Shown: positions 56,233-64,000 of the stretch, piece by piece
Position numbering within the stretch: position 1 is the first letter of the stretch
Layout: each line of letters starts with the position of its first letter
Origin: Pseudoalteromonas sp. MMG007
GTDB lineage: Bacteria; Pseudomonadota; Gammaproteobacteria; Enterobacterales; Alteromonadaceae
DNA: 64,000 nt
Direction of reading: 5' to 3'
Assembly: GCF_018100985.1 (NCBI RefSeq)
Contig: NZ_JAGJEI010000001.1
Location: forward strand, 62,001 to 126,000
Position numbers and translations under genes: made by a program
Notes under the pieces: generated by a model
Seen by the model: only the letters and a program-made list of their open reading frames with translations
Told to the model about the DNA's origin: nothing
Database searches by the model: none

Positions 56233-57240
56233 ATGAGTACAGCAACTACAGCTGTTACTGTATTAGGGGCGGGGTCTTACGGCACCGCCCTTGCTATTTG
56301 CTTAGCCCGAAATGGTCATAATGTGACTCTTTGGGGTAGGAATAGCGACGACGTTGCCACGCTTGCAGCTGAGCGGAAAAATCAACGTTACTTACCTGAT
56401 GCTCCTTTTCCAGACACTCTTTCTCTTGAAGCCGACTTACAACAAGCCGTTGCTAGCAGCAAAATTGTACTTGTTGTGGTACCAAGTCATGCATTTGGCG
56501 ATACACTTCAACAAATTAAACCTGCATTACAAGCGGGGACTGAAATTGCGTGGGCAACTAAAGGCCTTGAGCCAAATACAGGGCGCTTATTGCAAGAAGT
56601 GGCTTTACAAGAATTAGGTGACGAAGTTGCACTAGCGGTACTTTCAGGCCCTACATTTGCTAAAGAAATGGCAATGGGTTTACCTACCGCTATTTCTGTT
56701 TCGTCTACGTCGCCTGAGTTTGCTCAGCAATTAGCTGATTTATTGCATTGTGGCCGCTCATTCCGTGTGTATAACAATGATGACTTCATTGGGATACAGC
56801 TAGGTGGTGCGGTTAAAAATGTAATTGCTATTGGTGCCGGTATTTCGGATGGTGTGGGCTTTGGTGCTAATGCACGAACTGCACTTATTACGCGTGGGCT
56901 TGCAGAGTTAACTCGCTTAGGCTGCGCTCTAGGTGCAAAGCCAGAAACCTTTATGGGAATGGCAGGCCTTGGCGATTTAATTTTAACCTGTACAGATAAT
57001 CAATCACGTAATCGTCGATTCGGTTTAGCACTTGGCAAAGGTGAAAGTGTAGAGGCTGCAATTGAGTCTATTGGCCAAGTAGTCGAAGGCTTTAGAAATA
57101 CCAAAGAAGTGTATTTATTAGCGCAGCGTGCTGGCGTGGAAATGCCAATCACTGAGCAAATTTATAAAGTACTTTATGAAAATAAAGACATGAAAGAAGC
57201 CGCTATGGCTCTTTTAGGGCGAGAGCAGCGTTCTGAATAA
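56233..57240 (+). CDS. gpsA: Glycerol-3-phosphate dehydrogenase (NAD(P)+)
   Basis: GpsA reduces dihydroxyacetone phosphate to glycerol-3-phosphate for phospholipid synthesis. The 335-residue protein has the dinucleotide-binding [10 protein letters not shown] (12-21), [17 protein letters not shown] and the catalytic-lysine region [17 protein letters not shown]. Translation is coupled to secB, with only three bases between genes. A terminator follows at 57263. Confidence 0.97.
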   Translation: MSTATTAVTVLGAGSYGTALAICLARNGHNVTLWGRNSDDVATLAAERKNQRYLPDAPFPDTLSLEADLQQAVASSKIVLVVVPSHAFGDTLQQIKPALQAGTEIAWATKGLEPNTGRLLQEVALQELGDEVALAVLSGPTFAKEMAMGLPTAISVSSTSPEFAQQLADLLHCGRSFRVYNNDDFIGIQLGGAVKNVIAIGAGISDGVGFGANARTALITRGLAELTRLGCALGAKPETFMGMAGLGDLILTCTDNQSRNRRFGLALGKGESVEAAIESIGQVVEGFRNTKEVYLLAQRAGVEMPITEQIYKVLYENKDMKEAAMALLGREQRSE

Positions 57241-57262
57241 CTTTATAAGCGTTTATAAAACT

Positions 57263-57288
57263 AAAAAACCGACGTTATGTCGGTTTTT
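57263..57288 (+). terminator. Terminator after gpsA
   Basis: AAAAAACCGAC and GTCGGTTTTT form a stem of about 10 bp around GTTAT, followed by GGTTGTTTGG. It sits between convergent gpsA and trmL and can serve gpsA. Confidence 0.88.
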
Positions 57289-57308
57289 GGTTGTTTGGTA
57301 CAAGGTTT

Positions 57309-57773
57309 TTATTGGGCGTTAGGAAAGCCAAGCTGGCGCCAAGATTCATATACAAATACGGCTACCGCGTTAGATAAGTTCATGCTGCGGCTATTAGGCT
57401 GCATAGGAATGCGCACGCGTTGATCGTTTGGTAATGCTTGAATCATTTCATCAGGCAGGCCACGTGTTTCAGGACCAAAGACTAAACAATCTCCCGCTTC
57501 GTAACTTGCCTCATGATGAAATTGACTGCCTTTGGTTGTGCATGCGTACACTTTTTTTGGCTTGCACTTTTCTAGGTAGGCTTCAAATGATGCATGGCGT
57601 TGTACGTGGCTAAATTCGTGGTAATCAAGGCCTGCACGTTTAACGCGTTTGTCGTCCCATTCAAACCCTAAAGGCTCAATTAAATGCAGTGCATAGCCTG
57701 TATTTGCACATAGGCGAATAATATTACCTGTATTAGGTGGTATTTCAGGTTGGTATAAAACAATATCCAGCAT
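57309..57773 (-). CDS. trmL: tRNA (cytidine/uridine-34 2'-O)-methyltransferase
   Basis: TrmL methylates the wobble ribose of certain leucine tRNAs. The 154-residue SPOUT-family protein (157 in E. coli) starts [21 protein letters not shown] at 57773, with AAGGCTC upstream; an in-frame start at 57815 is rejected. The knot motif [23 protein letters not shown] and GPETRGLP are conserved. It is convergent with gpsA and divergent from the cation exporter. Confidence 0.95.
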   Translation of the reverse strand: MLDIVLYQPEIPPNTGNIIRLCANTGYALHLIEPLGFEWDDKRVKRAGLDYHEFSHVQRHASFEAYLEKCKPKKVYACTTKGSQFHHEASYEAGDCLVFGPETRGLPDEMIQALPNDQRVRIPMQPNSRSMNLSNAVAVFVYESWRQLGFPNAQ

Positions 57774-57876
57774 AATGAGCCTTTTTAGTAATCGGTTGAG
57801 CGCAGCAGTATACACGAAACCTTTAAAAAAAATGATATACTCAATGCATTGAATACAGTGATTAACGGATATATAC

Positions 57877-58797
57877 GTGCATAACCGCAGCTACGAATTT
57901 TGGGTTAAAACCTCAAGCATTGTCACCATGGTTATGGTGAGTTTAATGATTGGGGCAAAAACATGGGCATGGCTTGCGTCAGGCTCTGCTTCAATGCTTG
58001 GCTCATTGACTGATTCGTTAATGGATATAACAGCCACAGCCATGAGTTTTTTGGTATTAGGTTATGCACTGCGACCAGCCGATGACGATCACCGTTTTGG
58101 GCATGGTAAAGCTGAGGCACTTGCAGGATTAGGGCAGGCAGCATTTATTGCAGGATCAGGTTGTTTACTTGCATTTCATGGTATTGAACGCTTATTTAAT
58201 CCAATACAGTTAACGCATTCTTTATTGGGCGTATGGGTAAGTATTTTTGCAATTGTGTGTACGCTGGTAATTGTATTTGTACAAAATAAAGTAGTTAAGT
58301 ATACCGACTCTATTGCTATAAAAGCCGATTCAGTACATTACAAAGGCGATTTAATATTAAATGCTGCCGTGCTATTGGCTATTTTATTAGCTTATTATGG
58401 CGTACTTTATGCCGATCCCCTTTTTGCAATTGGGGTGGCGGGCTACTTACTTTATAACAGTTGGGATATAGCGCGTGATAGTGCTGATCATCTAATGGAT
58501 AAAGAACTCCCAGATGATGAAAAGCAAAGCATATTTGATATAGCTAAGGAGCATGCCGATGTACATGGTGTACACGGTATTCGCACTCGCCAAGGCGGGA
58601 AAATTAAGTTTATTCAAATGCATTTAGAGCTGGATGATAACTTAAGTTTAATACGTGCTCATAATGTGGCTGATGAAGTAGAGGCCATGATAAGTTCTCG
58701 TTTTGAATCAGAGGTAGATATACTCATCCACCTCGATCCGCTTTCTGTTTTGGTGAATTCTAAAACCGCTCAAGAAGTAACAGACTCACAAAATTGA
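57877..58797 (+). CDS. Cation diffusion facilitator, FieF type
   Basis: A 306-residue inner-membrane metal-proton antiporter. It has six hydrophobic segments (about 12-200) and a cytoplasmic C-terminal domain. The transport site matches FieF: D-x-x-x-D in [13 protein letters not shown] and H-x-x-x-D in [15 protein letters not shown], which typically bind Zn or Fe. The start is GTG. Its last 28 bases overlap the end of the next, convergent gene. I did not assign a symbol because subtype specificity cannot be read reliably. Confidence 0.92.
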   Translation: MHNRSYEFWVKTSSIVTMVMVSLMIGAKTWAWLASGSASMLGSLTDSLMDITATAMSFLVLGYALRPADDDHRFGHGKAEALAGLGQAAFIAGSGCLLAFHGIERLFNPIQLTHSLLGVWVSIFAIVCTLVIVFVQNKVVKYTDSIAIKADSVHYKGDLILNAAVLLAILLAYYGVLYADPLFAIGVAGYLLYNSWDIARDSADHLMDKELPDDEKQSIFDIAKEHADVHGVHGIRTRQGGKIKFIQMHLELDDNLSLIRAHNVADEVEAMISSRFESEVDILIHLDPLSVLVNSKTAQEVTDSQN

Positions 58798-59717
58798 TAA
58801 AAATTAGTTAATAGCGGCTTTCGAATTTCGTCACGTTCAAAAAGTAGCTCGTGTTTTGCATCTTCAAAACTCTCAATTGTTGCATGAGCGTGTCTTTTTG
58901 CAAAGCTGTACTGCGCTTTATTGTTAACAACTGTATCGCTAGCTGCACTTGCTATAAACAAAGGGATTGGTACGTTTAGCTTATCAATAGACTTTAAAAA
59001 CGATATTGTAGCTGCGAGCCAGCCAAACGTAACGCCACCTAATTGTATGTTAGGTTCTAATTTATAGGTTTGCCTAAAGTAGGTGTAACGCTCTTCGCTG
59101 CTAGTAAGTACGTTTTCAGTAAATGGGATTGGATTATAGTTGCCTTGTCCAAAAGCATAACAAGAGTGTAGGCCAAGCAAAGTGGCTAACTTAACAATAA
59201 ATTGCGTTGGTATTTTTGGTACGTCTTTTGTAAAAATATCAAACATAGGCGCAGACAAAAACACGCCTTTATAGCTGTTTTCAAATTTTGCTAAGTAATC
59301 AATCGCTATCGCGCTACCCATTGAATGAGCCAGCATGACTTTTTTACCTTGCCAATGCTTTGAAACTATTTGCTGATCAAAGTTATTAAGATCACTGCTG
59401 TAGTTATTATAATGTTTTACAAAGCCTTTATGCTTATTTTTAAGATGCCTGTAAGAGCGCCCTTGACCTTGATGATCCATAATAAACACAGCAAAATTAT
59501 TACAATACAGCTCCCATAACAGTTCTTTATATTTTTCTAGGCCTTCAACACGCCCCGTACTTATTACTACAGCAGTTGCAGCATTGTCAGGGATTGCGTA
59601 TGCGTAAAATAGCTTTCCTGATGGCGTATCTAAGTAGCTTTTAGTTAAAAGGGAAGTATAAAAAACATTAATGGCCTCTTGATTGTTCTCAAGCTGGGCT
59701 TCTGAACTATAAAACAT
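58770..59717 (-). CDS. Alpha/beta hydrolase, lysophospholipase-like
   Basis: A 315-residue protein of the alpha/beta hydrolase fold resembling PldB-type lysophospholipases. The nucleophile elbow is AHSMGSAI (near 129-136), and the likely oxyanion area is STGRVEGLEKY with DHQGQGRS. The acid and His are probably in the C-terminal ASAASDTVVNNKAQ and DAKHELLFERDEIR. There is no signal peptide, so it is probably cytoplasmic or peripheral. It overlaps the convergent exporter gene by 28 bases at the 3' ends. Confidence 0.87.
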   Translation of the reverse strand: MFYSSEAQLENNQEAINVFYTSLLTKSYLDTPSGKLFYAYAIPDNAATAVVISTGRVEGLEKYKELLWELYCNNFAVFIMDHQGQGRSYRHLKNKHKGFVKHYNNYSSDLNNFDQQIVSKHWQGKKVMLAHSMGSAIAIDYLAKFENSYKGVFLSAPMFDIFTKDVPKIPTQFIVKLATLLGLHSCYAFGQGNYNPIPFTENVLTSSEERYTYFRQTYKLEPNIQLGGVTFGWLAATISFLKSIDKLNVPIPLFIASAASDTVVNNKAQYSFAKRHAHATIESFEDAKHELLFERDEIRKPLLTNFYQFCESVTS

Positions 59718-59720
59718 GTT

Positions 59721-61136
59721 TTACTCTTTGATTAATGGCAAGGTTATATTAGCACACAAGCCACCTTGTTCTTTATTCGATAAGACTAAATTTCCGCCAT
59801 GCGCGGTAATGGCATTTTTAGCAATAGCAAGCCCTAGGCCAGTCCCTCCACTTACGCGGTCGCGAGCATCTGATTGCCTAAAAAACGGTTCACAAAGCTT
59901 GCTTAGCTGCTCATTAGGTACACCTGACCCATCGTCGCATATTTCTATATAAATGGCATTTGAATGCTTTAGGGTTATGCTAATGGTGTGTTGAGCATAT
60001 TTAATCGCATTACGAAGTAAGTTTTCAAGCGCGCTAGCTATCAGTGCCTCATCGCAATTAATATTTACAACCACACTACCCGTAACTTTTAGCTGTTTAT
60101 TATTTTGTTTAGCTTCAAATTGAGCATCATTAATTACGTGATCGACAATAACTTGTAAAGACTGTTTTTGCAGGGAAAGTGCTTGGCTTTTAGCCTCTAA
60201 ACGAGAAACCTGTAATACATCGGCTATCATTTTATCAAGCTGGTTTGCTTCTTTTTCTATACGTAATAAATACGATTGGCTAGGTTCGTTAGCTTGCATT
60301 TGTGCAAGCCCTGTAGCCATTTTTAGGCGTGTTAGAGGTGAACGAAGTTCATGCGATATATCGGCAAGTAAACGCTTTTGTGAGCTAATAAGTAGCTCCA
60401 ACTGATTAGCCATACTGTTAAAGTCGCGCCCAAGTATTCCTAGCTCATCGTTTCGACTCGTTGGAATATCGGCTCTGGCTGTTAAGTCGCCAGCAGATAA
60501 TTTAATAGCCGCTTTTTTGAGGCTGTTAATAGGAGCAATTAAGTTACGGCTAAATACAAAGCTCAACACAAGTGATGCAGCAATTGCGATAAATATTTTT
60601 ATCCAATTAGGCATTAGTTTAAAACGTAATAATAGCGGCGGTTGATGATTTATATCTATTTCGTATAGATAAAAACTTCCCTGTGGGATATTTATATTTA
60701 CTGGCCCAAAAGCTTGGTATTTTTCTGTGAAAATTATCTGCGGAGACATATTTTGAGTAAAGTTTAATAAACTCAAGTCAATATTATCGGGGACTTCTTT
60801 GTTGCTATGAGCATCCTCGCCTTGTGCGGCACTTAAATATAAAAGCTTTCGCTTTGTGAGTCTTGGATGCACTAAAACATCGTCTAAACTACGTTTGTGC
60901 TTTATTACAGAGCGCTCTATATTTTTGGCCGTGTATATAAGGTTCTTTTTCATCGGGCCAGATAAGGGCTCGTTGGTTACTGCATTAATAGCGGTTATGT
61001 TACTTAAAAATACAAGTGCCGCTACCGTACCAATAATGGTTAACCAAAACCAAAAAAATATTTTAAAAAATAAGTAATGTTTAGGGTGCTTGAGCCAACT
61101 AAAGTACATACTATTATTCGCCTTGAATAAAGACAT
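59721..61136 (-). CDS. cpxA: Sensor histidine kinase, CpxA-like
   Basis: A 471-residue membrane kinase: membrane segment (about 23-45), periplasmic sensor (about 46-180), second segment (about 181-200), HAMP (about 200-250), dimerisation domain with ISHELRSPLTRL (His near 262), and ATPase core with NLLRNAIKYA, DDGSGVP and GTGLGLAI. The start at 61136 overlaps cpxR by 23 bases and has GAGG upstream; Met10 at 61109 has AAGGCG and would give no overlap. It probably senses envelope stress, judging by the adjacent CpxP-like gene and response regulator. Confidence 0.88.
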   Translation of the reverse strand: MSLFKANNSMYFSWLKHPKHYLFFKIFFWFWLTIIGTVAALVFLSNITAINAVTNEPLSGPMKKNLIYTAKNIERSVIKHKRSLDDVLVHPRLTKRKLLYLSAAQGEDAHSNKEVPDNIDLSLLNFTQNMSPQIIFTEKYQAFGPVNINIPQGSFYLYEIDINHQPPLLLRFKLMPNWIKIFIAIAASLVLSFVFSRNLIAPINSLKKAAIKLSAGDLTARADIPTSRNDELGILGRDFNSMANQLELLISSQKRLLADISHELRSPLTRLKMATGLAQMQANEPSQSYLLRIEKEANQLDKMIADVLQVSRLEAKSQALSLQKQSLQVIVDHVINDAQFEAKQNNKQLKVTGSVVVNINCDEALIASALENLLRNAIKYAQHTISITLKHSNAIYIEICDDGSGVPNEQLSKLCEPFFRQSDARDRVSGGTGLGLAIAKNAITAHGGNLVLSNKEQGGLCANITLPLIKE

Positions 61137-61806
61137 AGCCCGTACCTCGCATAGTCTTAATTCGCTCGGCTTGTATATGCTCTGCTATTTTTTTACGTAT
61201 ATTACTTACATGCATATCTATAGAGCGATCAAATGAGGCTAAGCGCCTACCTAAAACTTCCTCACTTATTTGCTCTTTACTCACCACTTCGCCCGCATTT
61301 TTACATAGCAAAGCCAAAATTTCGTACTCGGTGCCTGTAAGCGTAAGTGTGGAGTTATTAATTGAAGCTTCGCGCGCAGCAAGGTTTACGGTAATCCCAT
61401 TAACAAGCAGCTTATTATTAGTAGTAGGTGCGCTTAAGCTATTAATGTGCTCTATACGGCGGGTTATTGCTTTAACGCGGGCTAGTAGTTCACGGTGATT
61501 AAAAGGTTTAGGTATATAATCGTCGGCGCCAAGCTCTAGGCCAAAAATACGATCGAAGTCCTCACCTTTAGCGGTAAGCATTATGACCGGTGTGAGCTTT
61601 GTTTGCCTAAGTTGTTTAAGTACTTCAAAACCATCAAGCGTAGGTAGCATTACATCTAATAATATAAGTGCGTAGTCGTTTGTTTGTGCTAACTTTAGAC
61701 CCTGAGCACCATCGTGTACGCTTTGAATTTCAAAGCCTTGCGCAGCTAAGTACTCACTTAAAAGCTCACAAAGGCCAGTGTCGTCATCAATCATTAATAG
61801 TTTCAT
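61114..61806 (-). CDS. cpxR: Response regulator, CpxR-like (OmpR family)
   Basis: A 230-residue DNA-binding response regulator. The receiver keeps DDD near the start (7-9), phospho-acceptor Asp51 in LLDVMLPTLDG, and KPF near 101. A C-terminal winged-helix domain (about 130-228) includes SFDRSIDMHVSNIRKKI and RGTGYVF. It is divergent from the CpxP/Spy-like gene, and the shared region has an array of CpxR-like sites, the arrangement seen in E. coli cpxRA-cpxP. Confidence 0.9.
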   Translation of the reverse strand: MKLLMIDDDTGLCELLSEYLAAQGFEIQSVHDGAQGLKLAQTNDYALILLDVMLPTLDGFEVLKQLRQTKLTPVIMLTAKGEDFDRIFGLELGADDYIPKPFNHRELLARVKAITRRIEHINSLSAPTTNNKLLVNGITVNLAAREASINNSTLTLTGTEYEILALLCKNAGEVVSKEQISEEVLGRRLASFDRSIDMHVSNIRKKIAEHIQAERIKTMRGTGYVFIQGE

Positions 61807-61868
61807 TTCAAACCCTTAGGCAATTCTCTATATTGTTATTTTACGTCTTAAATTGTGCAAAAGTGAAT

Positions 61869-61909
61869 CTTTACACAACCTTTACACTGCTTTGCGTTAC
61901 TTTGCGTTG
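61869..61909. promoter_or_regulatory. Array of four CpxR-like half-sites
   Basis: On the minus strand the region reads GCAAA-N5-GCAAA-N5-GTAAA-N6-GTAAA, so four half-sites lie on one face of the helix every 10-11 bases. The CpxR consensus is GTAAA-N5-GTAAA. The array ends seven bases before a -10-like TATAGT (61917-61922) for the CpxP-like gene, an ideal activator position, and could also control cpxRA in the other direction. Confidence 0.7.
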
Positions 61910-61982
61910 AATTATGTATAGTTAACTCACTGGCTTAGCAGTCACAACCAAATTAAATCCATCCAATATTAAGGTGATGATT

Positions 61983-62477
61983 ATGACTAAAGTAAATACA
62001 CTTTCAAAATTAGTACTTATTTGCGGCCTAGCAACAGCCACTCTTGGCGCTGGTAGCGTATTAGCTAAAGGTGATATGCATAAAAAGCAAGGTCACTCTC
62101 AAGCTCGTTTTTTACTTTCTGAGCGTGCAGCCGATAAATTAAATTTAACAGATGAGCAGCAAACTAAGCTTAAAACTATTTTTGAAGCGCAAAAAACGCA
62201 AATGAAAGCATTACGAGGCGATGATAAAGAAGCACGTAAAGCCGAGCGTGAAGCGCATAAAGCAAAAATGGACGCTCTACTTTCAGCTGCAACATTTGAT
62301 GAAAATGCAGCAAAAGAGCTATTAAATGAACGTCATGAAAAAGGCATAGAGTTTGGGTTAATAAAACTTAAAACTCAGCACCAAGTAATGCAAGTACTTA
62401 ATGCAGAGCAACAAGAGAAGTTCAAAAAAATGCAAAAACGCATGGGCAAAAAAAAGCAGCGTAAGCAAAAAGACTAA
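61983..62477 (+). CDS. CpxP/Spy family periplasmic chaperone-like protein
   Basis: A 164-residue exported, very basic protein with a signal peptide (1-28) and the LTxxQ motif of the Spy/CpxP family: NLTDEQQTKLK (about 52-62) and a second copy at LNAEQQEKFKK near 140. Family members bind misfolded envelope proteins, and CpxP restrains CpxA. The ATG at 61983 has AAGG eight bases upstream; in-frame GTG and ATG codons at 61974 and 61977 are less well placed. A lysine-rich tail ends the protein. Confidence 0.88.
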   Translation: MTKVNTLSKLVLICGLATATLGAGSVLAKGDMHKKQGHSQARFLLSERAADKLNLTDEQQTKLKTIFEAQKTQMKALRGDDKEARKAEREAHKAKMDALLSAATFDENAAKELLNERHEKGIEFGLIKLKTQHQVMQVLNAEQQEKFKKMQKRMGKKKQRKQKD

Positions 62478-62500
62478 TCGTTTAATTATAGATTAAATAC

Positions 62501-62530
62501 TAAAAAGCCAGCTTAATGCTGGCTTTTTCT
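62501..62530. terminator. Terminator shared by the CpxP-like gene and yacG
   Basis: AAAAAGCCAGC and GCTGGCTTTTT form an 11-bp stem around TTAAT. T-runs occur on both strands, so it can end the CpxP-like gene and also yacG, which arrives from the other side. Confidence 0.85.
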
Positions 62531-62550
62531 ATTAGTATAATTACTTAAGC

Positions 62551-62781
62551 TTATTTAAAAAATTCGTCTTCATTTTTGGCCATCATGGCTTCAATATCTT
62601 CAATCATGTCTTGGCTAAATTGCTCAGCCGAAGTGATTGGTGCAGAGATTTTGTTATTCTCAAACGACCATTCACCTAAATCAATAAGCTGGCAGCGCTT
62701 TGAACAAAAAGGGCGGTGTGGGCTTTGCTCAGACCATTCAACGTTGTTTTTACACGTTGGACAGTTAACAATAGTTGGCAT
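62551..62781 (-). CDS. yacG: DNA gyrase inhibitor YacG, zinc-binding
   Basis: A 76-residue protein binding zinc through CPTC and CSKRC (7-10 and about 27-31). E. coli YacG inhibits gyrase by binding GyrB. Length 65 in E. coli. The tail is acidic. It starts 58 bases after the pilB stop on the same strand. In many gammaproteobacteria pilC, pilD and coaE lie between pilB and yacG; here they do not. Confidence 0.95.
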   Translation of the reverse strand: MPTIVNCPTCKNNVEWSEQSPHRPFCSKRCQLIDLGEWSFENNKISAPITSAEQFSQDMIEDIEAMMAKNEDEFFK

Positions 62782-62839
62782 ACTTTACTCTCTAAATTTT
62801 TTGCTTATAGCGCTAAAGGGAATCATTAGAGCTATACAC

Positions 62840-64000
62840 TTACATATTAGTTACGCGATTTATCTCAGCCAGAGACGTTAAACCATCAGCGGCTTTTCGT
62901 AAACCCGACAGGCGTAAATTATTAAACCCAGCTTTAAGAGATACCTCTGCTATTTCTAGTGAGTTACCACCACGCATAATAATTTGTGCTATTTCTGGGG
63001 TAATTTGCATTACTTCGTAAATACCTACGCGGCCTTTATAACCATCTGTACAACTATCGCAGCCTTTAGGAGCGTAGAGTGTCATATCTTCAATTTGCTC
63101 TGTGGTAAACCCTTGGCGAGACAGCTCTTCGCTAGGTAGTTGCTCTGGTGTTTTACACTTAGGACATAACCTACGTGCTAATCGCTGGGCTATAATTAAG
63201 CTAATAGAGCTTGCCACGTTATAAGCGGGGACGCCCATATTTAATAAGCGAGTAATGGTTTCGGGTGCAGAGTTTGTATGCAGTGTTGATAACACTAAGT
63301 GACCCGTTTGCGCAGCTTTAATTGATATTTCAGCGGTTTCAAGGTCACGTATTTCACCTACCATTACTACATCTGGATCTTGACGTAAAAATGCACGCAG
63401 GGCGTTTGCAAAAGTCATCTCGGCTTTAGGGTTTATTTGTACTTGGTTAACCCCTTCAAGGTTTATTTCTACCGGATCTTCTGCGGTACTAATATTTCGC
63501 TCTGGCTGATTTAAAATATTTAAGCCTGTATAAAGTGATACCGTTTTACCAGAGCCGGTAGGGCCTGTAACCAGGATCATGCCTTGTGGCTGAGCGAGGG
63601 CATCCATGTAGAGCTTTTTCTGCTCTTCTTCATAGCCGAGGACATCAATGCCTAGCATAGCGCTTGATGAATCTAATATACGCATTACTATTTTTTCACC
63701 CCAAAGGGTTGGCATCGTGCTCACACGAAAATCGATACTTTTTCGTTCAGTAATTTTTAATTTGATGCGGCCATCTTGCGGTTTACGTTTTTCAGCTATA
63801 TCGAGCCTAGACATTACTTTAATACGTGCAGAAAGCTTAGTAGAAAGCGTATTCGGTGGGCTGGCTACTTCGTGCAAAATTCCGTCTATTCGAAAGCGAA
63901 TGCGGTATTTGTGCTCGTACGGTTCAAAGTGCAAATCCGAGGCGCCTTTTTTAATGGCATCCATTAAAATTTTATTGATATAAACAATGATTGGTGCATC
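62840..64000 (-). CDS. pilB: Type IV pilus assembly ATPase PilB (5' end outside window)
   Basis: The last 386 residues of a PilB-type secretion ATPase that drives pilus extension. The frame remains open to base 64000, so the ATG at 63964 is internal and the N-terminus lies beyond the window. Motifs: Walker [13 protein letters not shown], the Asp box, Walker B ([17 protein letters not shown]), the His box ([21 protein letters not shown]), and a zinc site of CPKC and CDSC. The C-terminus [14 protein letters not shown] is typical of PilB rather than PilT. Confidence 0.95.
   Translation of the reverse strand, partial: DAPIIVYINKILMDAIKKGASDLHFEPYEHKYRIRFRIDGILHEVASPPNTLSTKLSARIKVMSRLDIAEKRKPQDGRIKLKITERKSIDFRVSTMPTLWGEKIVMRILDSSSAMLGIDVLGYEEEQKKLYMDALAQPQGMILVTGPTGSGKTVSLYTGLNILNQPERNISTAEDPVEINLEGVNQVQINPKAEMTFANALRAFLRQDPDVVMVGEIRDLETAEISIKAAQTGHLVLSTLHTNSAPETITRLLNMGVPAYNVASSISLIIAQRLARRLCPKCKTPEQLPSEELSRQGFTTEQIEDMTLYAPKGCDSCTDGYKGRVGIYEVMQITPEIAQIIMRGGNSLEIAEVSLKAGFNNLRLSGLRKAADGLTSLAEINRVTNM

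Noticed and set aside
63962..63964. ATG at 63964 as the start of pilB
   Set aside because: Twelve more in-frame codons to the window end ([12 protein letters not shown]) fit the PilB family, so this ATG is internal.

Overview
The window is a chromosomal segment of a gammaproteobacterium. Gene content, AT-rich base composition and protein wording fit the Alteromonadales best, most likely Pseudoalteromonas. The clues are the extended PstC/PstA permeases, the macromolecular synthesis operon with a YqeY gene in it, the yajC-secD-secF, gpmI-envC and secB-gpsA clusters, and a Cpx-like system. The genus is inferred by eye, not by a database search. Nearly every gene is housekeeping. I see no phage, insertion sequence, CRISPR array, toxin-antitoxin pair or recognised defence island, so the unusual material is mainly regulatory DNA, structured intergenic repeats and unusual protein details.

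Layout. 1-7.2 kb: phosphate uptake (pstC partial, pstA, pstB, phoU, a DUF47 PhoU-like gene, pitA). 7.3-11.2 kb: an OxyR-type regulator, a small membrane protein and a large GGDEF-EAL protein with degenerate receiver domains. 11.3-16.9 kb: queA-tgt-yajC-secD-secF. 17.1-23.2 kb: suhB, a VOC protein, a LiaF-like protein divergent from an OsmY-like BON protein, a YqaE peptide, a lone tRNA-Ile(CAU), a chemoreceptor and a CHMI-type tautomerase. 23.3-32.1 kb: a run of smaller genes (CreA-like, LysE-type exporter, GGCT-like, serine hydrolase, HDAC-like, DUF2797 and others) ending in a membrane 7TMR-GGDEF-EAL protein. 32.4-36.2 kb: purD, a predicted exported methyltransferase and purH. 36.5-39.0 kb: dusB-fis and prmA. 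39.1-43.7 kb: rpsU-yqeY-dnaG-rpoD. 43.9-49.7 kb: rsmD, ftsY with an expanded repeat domain, ftsE-ftsX and rpoH. 49.9-57.2 kb: gpmI-envC-ctp-yibQ divergent from yibN-grxC-secB-gpsA. 57.3-62.5 kb: trmL, a FieF-type cation exporter, a lysophospholipase-like hydrolase and a CpxRA-like two-component system divergent from a CpxP/Spy protein. 62.5-64 kb: yacG and the 3' part of pilB, cut by the window end.

Most notable observations: (1) a perfect CIRCE inverted repeat (the HrcA operator) just downstream of a promoter-like sequence for rpoH, suggesting HrcA control of sigma-32; (2) a four-fold array of CpxR-like half-sites between cpxR and the cpxP-like gene; (3) two intergenic inverted-repeat elements of about 269 and 163 bp, the second touching the fis stop codon; (4) eleven 45-bp repeat units in ftsY; (5) a SuhB in which a metal-binding Asp is replaced by His; (6) pilB directly followed by yacG, without the pilC-pilD-coaE genes that usually lie between them.
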